This document shows positions 1 to 5,860 of a stretch of 10,133 nucleotides of DNA, one piece after another. The notes below the pieces were generated by a model. That model saw nothing but the letters and a program-made list of their open reading frames with translations. It ran no database searches and was not told the DNA's origin. The first letter of the stretch is position 1, and each line of letters begins with the position of its first letter. Source of the DNA: JBFKUL01 sp041635755 (GTDB lineage: Bacteria > Pseudomonadota > Gammaproteobacteria > Burkholderiales > SG8-39); contig JBFKUL010000089.1 in NCBI GenBank assembly GCA_041635755.1, positions 1-10,133 on the forward strand. Reading direction: 5' to 3'. The position numbers and the translations under genes are program-made.

Positions 1-1169
1 GGCCTGGCCTGCTGCAGCTTCTCGATCAGCTTGTGCGGCTCGCCCTCGGCGAGCGACCACTGCAGCTCGGGCGTGGAAGGCGCGTTGGGCAGCGATTTGA
101 GCGTCTGGTTCGCGTCGTTCTCACGCGATAGCAATTCCAGCAGGCGCGCGCCGGCGTAGAGTGCATCGTCGAACCCGTACCAGCGCTCCTTGAAGAAGGT
201 GTGGCCCGACATCTCTCCGGCGAGCGGCGCACCGGTCTCCTTGAGCTTCGCCTTGATGAACGAGTGCCCGGTTTTCCAGATGAGCGGCTTGCCGCCATGG
301 CGTTCGATCCATGGCGCCAGCAGCCGCGTCGATTTCACGTCGTAGATGATCTCGGCGCCGGGATTGCGCGACAGCACGTCCTTCGCGAACAGCATCAGCT
401 GACGGTCCGGAAAGATGATCTCGCCGTCCTTGGCCACCAGACCGAGGCGGTCGCCATCGCCATCGAACGCGAAGCCGAGCTCGGCATCGGTGGTGGCGAG
501 CGTCTCGATCACCGCCGCGAGGTTCTTGGGCTGCGAGGGATCGGGGTGGTGGTTCGGAAAGGTGCCGTCGACTTCGCAGAACAGCTCGGTCACCTCGCAG
601 CCTAGGCGCCGGTAAAGGCGCGGCGCCAGGGCGCCGGCGACGCCGTTGCCGCAGTCCACGGCGATGTGAAACTTGCGCGCGAGCTTGATGTCGCCCGTGA
701 TGCGCTTCAGGTATGCGTCGTCGACCTCGGCGCGCGTGCGGGAGCCTTTGCCGCTGAGCAGCTTCCCCGACGCGATGCGCGCGCGCACTTCCTGGATGGC
801 CTCGCCCGAGAGCGTGGTTCCGGCGATCACGATCTTGAGCCCGTTGTAATTGGGCGGGTTGTGGCTGCCGGTGAGCATCACCGCGCTGCCGCAGTCGAGA
901 TAATGCGCGGCGAAATAGCACACCGGCGTGGGCACCATGCCGATCTCGATCACGTCGGCGCCGGCCGCAAGCAGCCCCTGCGCGAGCGCCTCGAGCAGCT
1001 CGGGGCCGGACAGACGCCCATCGCGGCCGATCGCGAACGTTTCCGCGCCCTGCTCGATGGCGAGCGTGCCCAGCGCCTGGCCGATGGTGTGCACGATCTG
1101 CGGCGTGAGCGTCTCGCCCACAACCCCGCGGATGTCGTAGGCGCGAAAGATTTCGGCGGGCAGGTTCAT
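1..1169 (-). CDS. algC: Phosphomannomutase/phosphoglucomutase (AlgC-like), 3' end missing
   Basis: Enzyme of the alpha-D-phosphohexomutase superfamily. The family interconverts hexose 6-phosphates and 1-phosphates (Man and Glc), feeding GDP-mannose, LPS and exopolysaccharide synthesis in the cytosol. I translated the frame from the ATG at 1169 to the window edge: 389 codons, no stop or frameshift. Visible motifs are the phosphoserine loop TGSHNPPNYNG (Ser102), the metal loop DGDGDR (236-241), the KTGHS loop (His302) and the sugar-specificity loop GEMSGH (Glu319, Ser321, His323). All sit six residues before the matching Pseudomonas aeruginosa AlgC positions (Ser108, Asp242-246, His308, Glu325-His329), so the catalytic domains 1-3 look intact. 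About 70 C-terminal residues, most of the phosphate-binding domain 4, lie outside the window. The start codon overlaps the stop of the YheT-family gene by 4 bp (ATGA), which suggests translational coupling. Mannose versus glucose preference cannot be read from sequence, so the symbol is by family resemblance. Confidence 0.93.
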   Translation of the reverse strand, partial: MNLPAEIFRAYDIRGVVGETLTPQIVHTIGQALGTLAIEQGAETFAIGRDGRLSGPELLEALAQGLLAAGADVIEIGMVPTPVCYFAAHYLDCGSAVMLTGSHNPPNYNGLKIVIAGTTLSGEAIQEVRARIASGKLLSGKGSRTRAEVDDAYLKRITGDIKLARKFHIAVDCGNGVAGALAPRLYRRLGCEVTELFCEVDGTFPNHHPDPSQPKNLAAVIETLATTDAELGFAFDGDGDRLGLVAKDGEIIFPDRQLMLFAKDVLSRNPGAEIIYDVKSTRLLAPWIERHGGKPLIWKTGHSFIKAKLKETGAPLAGEMSGHTFFKERWYGFDDALYAGARLLELLSRENDANQTLKSLPNAPSTPELQWSLAEGEPHKLIEKLQQAR

Positions 1170-2137
1170 CGATGATCGAGGAAGGCGAGCAGGCGCCGCG
1201 CCAGCCAGCCATGACGGCCGGGAAACGGGCCTTCGAAGAATCCCGCATGACCTCCCTGTGCAGGCAATTCTAGCATCACGCTTTGCGAGGCCTCGCGCGT
1301 TGCGGCGAGCAGCGCGTTCTCGGGCAGAAAAGGATCGTTGCGTGCATTGAGCACCAACGTCGACACGCGCACGCGCGCGAGCCACGGCGCGCTCGAGGCG
1401 CGCGCCCAGTAATCGTCGGCGTCGCGAAAGCCGTGCAGCGGGGCGGTCACGACGTCGTCGAACGCGTAAAGGGTGCGCGCCGCACGCACCCGCGCCGCAT
1501 CGAACAGGCCCGGATAACGGGCGAGCTTCGCGAGCGCCTTACGTTTGAGCGTGGCGAGAAACATCGGGGTGTAGAGCATGCGGTTCACACCTTGCTCGAG
1601 CGCGCGCCCCGAGGCGGCAAGATCGAGCGGCGCGGACACTGCGGCGGCGCGACGCACGACGAGCGTGGCGGCCTCGCCTTGCTCGCCGAGCCATTTCAGC
1701 AGCGCGTTGCCGCCGAGTGAGACACCGACCGCATACAACGCCGCTCCGGGCGACTTCATCGGACCGCGCAGCCGGCGCAGGATCCAGTCGATCTCCGCGG
1801 AATCGCCCGAGTGATACGCGCGTGCCAGCCGGTTCGGTTCGCCCGAGCAGCCGCGGAAATGCGGCAGCAGAACGCGCCAGCCTTGCGCCACGGCGTGCGC
1901 AGCGATCGCGCGCGCGTAATGGCTGTCCGCGCTGCCCTCGAGGCCGTGGAACAGGACCAAGGCCTTCGGCGCGTCGCGATCGCCTGCCATGTCGACGTCG
2001 ATAAAGTCCTCGTCGGGCGTTTCCCAGCGCTCGCGCGTCAGCGTCGCGCGCACAGGCGGGCGCAGCGCCGGCAGCACCGTCTGCGCGTGCCCGCCCGGCA
2101 GCCACCACGGCGCAAGATAAGGGGCCACTGACCTCAA
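1166..2137 (-). CDS. yheT: YheT-family alpha/beta hydrolase
   Basis: Predicted 323-residue alpha/beta hydrolase of the YheT/UPF0017 (COG0429) family, whose physiological substrate is unknown; cytosolic esterase-like activity is the usual assumption. The family signature WWLPGGHAQT lies at residues 11-20. The oxyanion-region motif HGLEGS is at 64-69, the nucleophile elbow GVSLGGN at 138-144 (Ser140), the acid loop NARNDPF at 264-270 (Asp268) and the histidine loop GGHAGFF at 295-301 (His297). The triad is therefore complete and the length is normal. The start is non-ATG: an in-frame TAG lies just upstream (2141-2143), and the conserved WWLPGGH block precedes the first internal ATG. The start must be TTG at 2137 or GTG at 2128; Shine-Dalgarno evidence does not clearly separate them. 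It follows the NTF2-like gene by 76 bp, which hold a strong hairpin, and overlaps algC by 4 bp. Confidence 0.92.
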   Translation of the reverse strand: MRSVAPYLAPWWLPGGHAQTVLPALRPPVRATLTRERWETPDEDFIDVDMAGDRDAPKALVLFHGLEGSADSHYARAIAAHAVAQGWRVLLPHFRGCSGEPNRLARAYHSGDSAEIDWILRRLRGPMKSPGAALYAVGVSLGGNALLKWLGEQGEAATLVVRRAAAVSAPLDLAASGRALEQGVNRMLYTPMFLATLKRKALAKLARYPGLFDAARVRAARTLYAFDDVVTAPLHGFRDADDYWARASSAPWLARVRVSTLVLNARNDPFLPENALLAATREASQSVMLELPAQGGHAGFFEGPFPGRHGWLARRLLAFLDHR

Positions 2138-2169
2138 GACCTAAAGAAGCCCTTTCCGAAGGTACACAT

Positions 2170-2198
2170 TGCACCGCAGAGCGAAGCGCTGCGGTGCA
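2170..2198. other. Perfect 10-bp inverted repeat (hairpin)
   Basis: TGCACCGCAG (2170-2179) and CTGCGGTGCA (2189-2198) are exact reverse complements around a 9-base loop. On the transcribed minus strand the hairpin begins 15 bases after the stop of the NTF2-like gene. A run of T does not follow; the next bases are ATGTGTACC. It is therefore not a textbook intrinsic terminator. It could attenuate transcription, protect mRNA ends, or be a copy of a dispersed palindromic repeat. Confidence 0.6.
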
Positions 2199-2213
2199 CT
2201 GCCGCGTTGGTAG

Positions 2214-2648
2214 TCAATGCAGAATCTTCGCCGACGGCTCCGCCGCGACGGTCTCTGCTGCACGCGGCGCGAGCGAAGCGTGATGCACCAGCATGCGCCA
2301 GCCGGCGGCGCTGCGCAGGTAGACGTTGGTGGCGATGGCCGCGTTACGGGCACGCGTTTCTCCTTCGGCGCTGAATTCCTCCTGCACGCTGTGCACCGCG
2401 ATCATCATGCCCGAGAGCGTCACCTGACGCGTGATGCGTACGCGCATGCCGGGGCCGCCGGCGAAGATCTTCGCCCAGCTCGCCCGCACTTCGTCGTGGC
2501 CGCTCAGCCGCGGCCCGGTCGGATGCACGCAGACGATCTCTTCATCTTCCGCCCACACGCTCATCATGTCTTCGAGGTTCGCGTGCTCGAGCGCCTCGTA
2601 AAAGGCGGCCTCCGCATCCTGGGGGGTGGGGAAGATCCTGCTCGACAT
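2214..2648 (-). CDS. NTF2/SnoaL-like domain protein
   Basis: 144-residue soluble protein with the look of the SnoaL_3/DUF4440 branch of the NTF2-like (cone-shaped alpha+beta) superfamily. Members include ketosteroid-isomerase-like enzymes and small ligand-binding proteins. The N-terminal helix region (10-32) leads into VWAEDEEIVCVHPTG (31-45), followed by the LSGHDEVRASW segment (48-58). The closing strand is GWRMLVHHASLAP (116-128), the usual end of the fold. There is no signal peptide or membrane segment. The start is ATG at 2648 with no convincing Shine-Dalgarno sequence; the upstream bases are GC-rich. It lies 47 bp after waaF in the same direction, so co-transcription is likely. No substrate or reaction can be assigned, and the LPS-gene context does not settle the role. 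A C-terminal tail after residue 128 is Ala-rich and probably disordered. Confidence 0.85.
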   Translation of the reverse strand: MSSRIFPTPQDAEAAFYEALEHANLEDMMSVWAEDEEIVCVHPTGPRLSGHDEVRASWAKIFAGGPGMRVRITRQVTLSGMMIAVHSVQEEFSAEGETRARNAAIATNVYLRSAAGWRMLVHHASLAPRAAETVAAEPSAKILH

Positions 2649-2695
2649 GCTGCGCGCCGCGCGAAGTTCGAAAGCTCGATGAAGGTGCGCCCGTG

Positions 2696-3766
2696 TCAGT
2701 CGGGGCGCGGCGCGGACGGAGACGGCTTACCGGCGCCCGCGTCGGCGGATCCTAGCACGCCGAGATGGCCGATTTCCTCGAGCACGCGCTCGACCGGAAG
2801 CTCGCGCATGCAGCGGAAATGTCCGAGCGGGCATTCGCGCGCGAAGCATGGACTGCATTCGATGCCGAGCCACACCACGCGCGCGCGGTCCGAACGCGGC
2901 GGCGTGTGCTCGGGGCTCGAGGAGCCGAACAGCGCCACCTGCGGGCGTCCCAGCGCCGCGGCAATGTGCATCAACCCCGAGTCGTTGCTGACGGCGGCGT
3001 CGGCGAATGCGATCAGCTCGATCGCCTCGTCCAGCGTGGTCTTGCCGGCGAGGCTGGTTGCGGCGCCCTCGCTTGCGCGTACGACGTCATCGCACACCGG
3101 CACGTCGCCTTGCGAGCCGAGCAGCCAGACCAGAGCGCCGCGTGCGCCGAGCGCGGACGCGAGAGCACCGAAATGCTCGGCCGGCCAGCGCTTTGCCGGT
3201 CCGTACTCCGCGCCCGGGCACAGCACAATGTTCGCGCGCGGCGCCGGGGCGAAGCCGAAGCGCCCGGCCGTGGCCGCCGAGGAGGCGCGGTCGCACAGCA
3301 GTTTCGGCGGCTCGAGCGCTTCGCGCGCGCTCGTGCCCGGCGCATCGGCCAGTCGCGCGTAATGCTGGGCCATCGGACCGCGCGAACGGCGCTTCGCGCG
3401 GTACAGCAGGTTGAGCAGTCCGTACCGCCACTCGCCGACGTAGCCGGCGCGCAGCCTGATCTCGGCAAGGTAGGGCACCAGTGCCGATTTCCAGGAGTTG
3501 GGCAAGACGATGGCGTGGTCGTAGGCACGCGAGCGCAGCGAGCGTCCGAAACGCCAACGCGCGCGCAGCTCAAGCGCGCCGTGCCGGAACGGCGTCTCGA
3601 TCACCTCGTTCACCTCGGGCATGCGCCGCAGCACGGGCGCCACCCACTTCGGCGCCAGCACCTCGAGGATGGCGTCGGGCTGCTTGGCGCGCAGGCGCGC
3701 GAGCAGCGGCTGCGCCATCAGCGCGTCCCCGATCCAGTTCGGCGCGACGATCAGGACGCGGGCCAT
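2696..3766 (-). CDS. waaF: ADP-heptose:LPS heptosyltransferase II
   Basis: Glycosyltransferase family 9 enzyme, 356 residues, that transfers the second L-glycero-D-manno-heptose from ADP-heptose onto the first heptose of the LPS inner core at the cytoplasmic face of the inner membrane. The N-terminal Rossmann domain opens with VLIVAPNWIGDALMAQPL; Asp14 matches the conserved acidic residue of the WaaF/WaaC active site. The hinge motif CPGAEYGPAKRWP (183-195) and the donor-binding block VSNDSGLMHIAAALGRP (259-275) followed by ALFGSSSPEHTPP (278-290) are diagnostic. The cysteine-bearing segment CSPCF...CPLGHFRCM (304-320) is typical of WaaF rather than WaaC. A 17-20 residue Ala/Pro-rich tail ends the protein. 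The start is ATG at 3766, 21 bp after the zinc-finger gene, with only a weak G-rich site upstream. It is probably in the ilvE operon. Confidence 0.95.
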   Translation of the reverse strand: MARVLIVAPNWIGDALMAQPLLARLRAKQPDAILEVLAPKWVAPVLRRMPEVNEVIETPFRHGALELRARWRFGRSLRSRAYDHAIVLPNSWKSALVPYLAEIRLRAGYVGEWRYGLLNLLYRAKRRSRGPMAQHYARLADAPGTSAREALEPPKLLCDRASSAATAGRFGFAPAPRANIVLCPGAEYGPAKRWPAEHFGALASALGARGALVWLLGSQGDVPVCDDVVRASEGAATSLAGKTTLDEAIELIAFADAAVSNDSGLMHIAAALGRPQVALFGSSSPEHTPPRSDRARVVWLGIECSPCFARECPLGHFRCMRELPVERVLEEIGHLGVLGSADAGAGKPSPSAPRPD

Positions 3767-3787
3767 CGCGTCGGCCCCACGATGTGC

Positions 3788-3988
3788 CTAGTGTCCCTTC
3801 GGCGCGGCGCCCTTGTAGACGTAGCGCGTGCCGCAGTAGGGACAAAGCATTTCGCCATGCTCGATGACGTCGAGAAAGACGCGCGGATGGCGCGACCACA
3901 GCGGCGCCGACGGCGGCGGGCAGTGCAGCGGCAAGTCCTTTTCGTCCACCTCGACGAGCCGCGACGTGTCGGTGGCCTGCGTGCTCAT
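3788..3988 (-). CDS. Small zf-CHCC zinc-finger protein
   Basis: 66-residue protein matching the zf-CHCC family (PF10276), the domain also found at the C-terminus of mitochondrial complex I subunit NDUFS6. The putative zinc ligands are Cys23 (LPLHCPPP), His34 (WSRHPRVFLD), Cys49 and Cys52 (MLCPYCGTRYVYKG). The Cys-His-CxxC spacing and the CPYCGTxY ending are the family hallmark. The start is ATG at 3988, which overlaps the ilvE stop in an ATGA (3985-3988), so translation is likely coupled to ilvE. The same reading frame stays open far upstream only because of GC-biased codons, and that extension has no protein character. waaF follows 21 bp later. The molecular role of the free-standing bacterial form is not established; zinc binding is inferred from the ligands. 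Confidence 0.88.
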   Translation of the reverse strand: MSTQATDTSRLVEVDEKDLPLHCPPPSAPLWSRHPRVFLDVIEHGEMLCPYCGTRYVYKGAAPKGH

Positions 3989-4953
3989 CGCCTGGCCTTT
4001 TTCCGGGTCGTGGCGACGGGCTTCATGTCGACCGGCGTAAGCCAGCCCTTGTGGCGCTTGTCGCGGCCGAGCACGACGTCGAAGAACGCCTTCTGCAGTT
4101 TCTTGGTGATCGGGCCGGCCTTGCCGGCGCCGATCTGGCGGCTGTCGAGCTCGCGAATTGGCGTGACCTCGGCGGCGGTGCCGGTAAAGAACGCTTCGTC
4201 GGCGATATAGATGTCGTCGCGCGTCAGGCGCTTGGCGCCGACCTTGAGCCCCATCTCCTCTGCAAGCTGAATCACAGAGGAGCGCGTGATGCCGGTGAGC
4301 GCCGAGGTGAGCTCGGGCTCCCAGATGCGTCCGTCCTTGACGATGAAAAGATTCTCGCCTGCGCCTTCGGCGACGTAGCCCTCGACGTCGAGCAGCAGGC
4401 CTTCGTCGTAGCCGTGCATGGTGGCCTCGAGCGTGGCGAGCACCGAGTTGGGGTACGTGCCCGACATCTTGGCGCGCGCCATGGTGACGTTGATATGGTG
4501 GCGCGCGTACGATGAAGTCTTGACGCGGATACCCTTTGCGAGGGCCTCGGGCCCGAGGTACGCGCCCCAGGGCCATGCCGCGATCGCGACGTGCACCTTG
4601 GCGCCGACGGGGGACACGCCCATTTTCTCCGAACCGTAGAAGGCGATCGGGCGCACGTAGCAGGATTCGTGGCCATTGGCGCGCACGGTCTCGATTTGCG
4701 CCTTCATCAACTGCTCGCGCGTGTACGGGATCTTCATCATGTAGATGTGCGCGGAGTTGAACAGCCGGTCGGTGTGCTCCTTGAGCCGGAAGATCGCCGT
4801 GCCGCTTGCGGTCTTGTACGCGCGCAGGCCCTCGAAGACCGCGAGGCCGTAGTGCAGCGAGTGGGTGAGCACATGGGTGGTAGCGGATCGCCACGGCACG
4901 AGCTTGCCGTCGTGCCAGATCCAGCCGTCGCGGTCGGCCATCGAGGGGGGCAT
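3985..4953 (-). CDS. ilvE: Branched-chain amino acid aminotransferase
   Basis: Class IV (fold type IV) PLP enzyme, 322 residues, which performs the last step of valine, leucine and isoleucine synthesis (2-oxoacid plus glutamate) in the cytosol. Characteristic blocks are SLHYGLAVFEGLRAY (32-46), YVRPIAFYGSEKMGV (99-113), ARAKMSGTYPNS (159-170) with the PLP-binding Lys162, EGYVAEGAGENLF (191-203), and FFTGTAAEVTPIRELD (255-270). The YVRP block and length favour IlvE over D-alanine aminotransferase or aminodeoxychorismate lyase. The start at 4953 is well supported: GGAG lies 8 bases upstream of ATG, whereas the next in-frame ATG (residue 5) has no such site. It is the first gene of the minus-strand cluster, divergent from the DUF3047 gene, and overlaps the zinc-finger gene by 4 bp. 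Confidence 0.96.
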   Translation of the reverse strand: MPPSMADRDGWIWHDGKLVPWRSATTHVLTHSLHYGLAVFEGLRAYKTASGTAIFRLKEHTDRLFNSAHIYMMKIPYTREQLMKAQIETVRANGHESCYVRPIAFYGSEKMGVSPVGAKVHVAIAAWPWGAYLGPEALAKGIRVKTSSYARHHINVTMARAKMSGTYPNSVLATLEATMHGYDEGLLLDVEGYVAEGAGENLFIVKDGRIWEPELTSALTGITRSSVIQLAEEMGLKVGAKRLTRDDIYIADEAFFTGTAAEVTPIRELDSRQIGAGKAGPITKKLQKAFFDVVLGRDKRHKGWLTPVDMKPVATTRKKARR

Positions 4954-5014
4954 TTAAAGTTCTCCGGATTGCTCGAAAAAGAAGGCATATTCTAGCCATA
5001 TCACCTCTCAACGC
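4954..5014. promoter_or_regulatory. Divergent ilvE / DUF3047 promoter region
   Basis: This 61-bp spacer is clearly richer in A/T than its surroundings and lies between two divergent starts, so it should hold both promoters. On the minus strand GGAG (revcomp of 4962-4965) is the ilvE Shine-Dalgarno, and TAGAAT (revcomp of 4989-4994) is a possible -10 box. On the plus strand TATTCT (4988-4993) is a possible -10 for the lipoprotein gene. Neither has a good -35 match at 16-18 bp, so the exact boxes are uncertain. No attenuator-like peptide or T-box is visible for ilvE. Confidence 0.45.
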
Positions 5015-5830
5015 GTGTACCGAACGATGCCAGTTCACTGTCCGATCGCCCCCGCGGCTGTACCCTTCGCACTCGCCGCGGTGCTGGCTGCAGGATGCGC
5101 CAGCGCTCCCAAGGACGAATTGCTCGCCTACAGCGAGCAGCTCGCCGCGCGCCCGCTGGAGACGGCCGAGGTGGTGGAGGTGGCGCGCTTCTCGCGCAAG
5201 CGCGCGGGCGAGCCGCTGCCCGAGCACTGGCGCGCCTACGGCATTCCGCGCAAGCCTGCGACCCAATACCGGCTGGTGAACGGCGGCGAGCATGTGGCGC
5301 TCGAGGCGCGTGCCGAGCGCTCGGCGTCGGGCCTTTACCGGCCGTTGCGCGTCGATCCGCGCTCGCATCCGGTGCTCGAGTGGCGCTGGCAGGTTTCGCA
5401 GCTGATTCCGGGCGCTGACGCGCGAAAACCCTCTCGCGAGGATTCTCCGGCGCGTGTCATCGTCTCGTTCCACGGCGACGCAAGCCGCCTGGATTTCGAG
5501 GATCGCACCCGGCTGCGCCTCGTGCAGGCGCTTTCCGGCCAGTCGCTGCCCTACGCGATGCTCGTCTATACCTGGTCGAACGAGCTGCCGGTGGGCACCA
5601 TCGTGCCGAGCCATCACCTCTCCCGCGTCCGCATGGTGGTCGCGGAGAGCGGCGCGCAGCGCCTGGGGCGCTGGGTGGAGGTCCGGCGCAACGTGCTCGA
5701 GGACTTCCGGCGCGCTTTCGGCGAGGAGCCGTGGGACGTCGTCGCCGTCGGGGTGATGAGCGACACCGACAATACCGGACAGAGCGCGCACTGTCTGTAC
5801 GGCGACATCAGTTTTCGGCGCGTTCCCTGA
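5015..5830 (+). CDS. DUF3047 family probable lipoprotein
   Basis: Protein of 271 residues from GTG at 5015, or 267 from ATG at 5027. After a hydrophobic leader (AVPFALAAVLAAGCAS) comes a Cys (residue 24 counted from the ATG) in a lipobox-like LAAGC context, so export and lipid attachment are likely. The residue after Cys is Ala, which favours the outer membrane over Asp-type retention. The rest matches DUF3047 (PF11249): a YRLVNGGEHVALEARAE strand, SGLYRPLRVDPRSHPVLEWRW, the ARVIVSFHGD segment, YAMLVYTWSNELPVG, and SDTDNTGQSA near the end. The family has no established function. The GTG start adds an Arg to the signal n-region, which otherwise lacks basic residues; neither start has a Shine-Dalgarno, so the start is unsettled. 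It ends 30 bp before the convergent glnE stop. Confidence 0.88.
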   Translation: MYRTMPVHCPIAPAAVPFALAAVLAAGCASAPKDELLAYSEQLAARPLETAEVVEVARFSRKRAGEPLPEHWRAYGIPRKPATQYRLVNGGEHVALEARAERSASGLYRPLRVDPRSHPVLEWRWQVSQLIPGADARKPSREDSPARVIVSFHGDASRLDFEDRTRLRLVQALSGQSLPYAMLVYTWSNELPVGTIVPSHHLSRVRMVVAESGAQRLGRWVEVRRNVLEDFRRAFGEEPWDVVAVGVMSDTDNTGQSAHCLYGDISFRRVP

Positions 5831-5860
5831 TCGGCGGCGCCGCGCAGCGCTCGCAGCGCG

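Noticed and set aside
121..1248. 375-codon minus-strand frame over the phosphohexomutase
   Set aside because: It is out of frame with the true gene, which carries every catalytic motif without a break; this frame is Arg-rich noise.
2765..4210. Open plus-strand frame of 481 codons across waaF, the zinc-finger gene and ilvE
   Set aside because: It is the antisense of three well-recognised genes and has low-complexity Arg/Ala/His content.
3989..5791. Upstream extension of the zinc-finger frame to a 667-residue protein
   Set aside because: The extension overlaps ilvE in another frame and then the DUF3047 gene in antisense, and looks non-protein. The ATGA-coupled ATG at 3988 gives a family-sized product.
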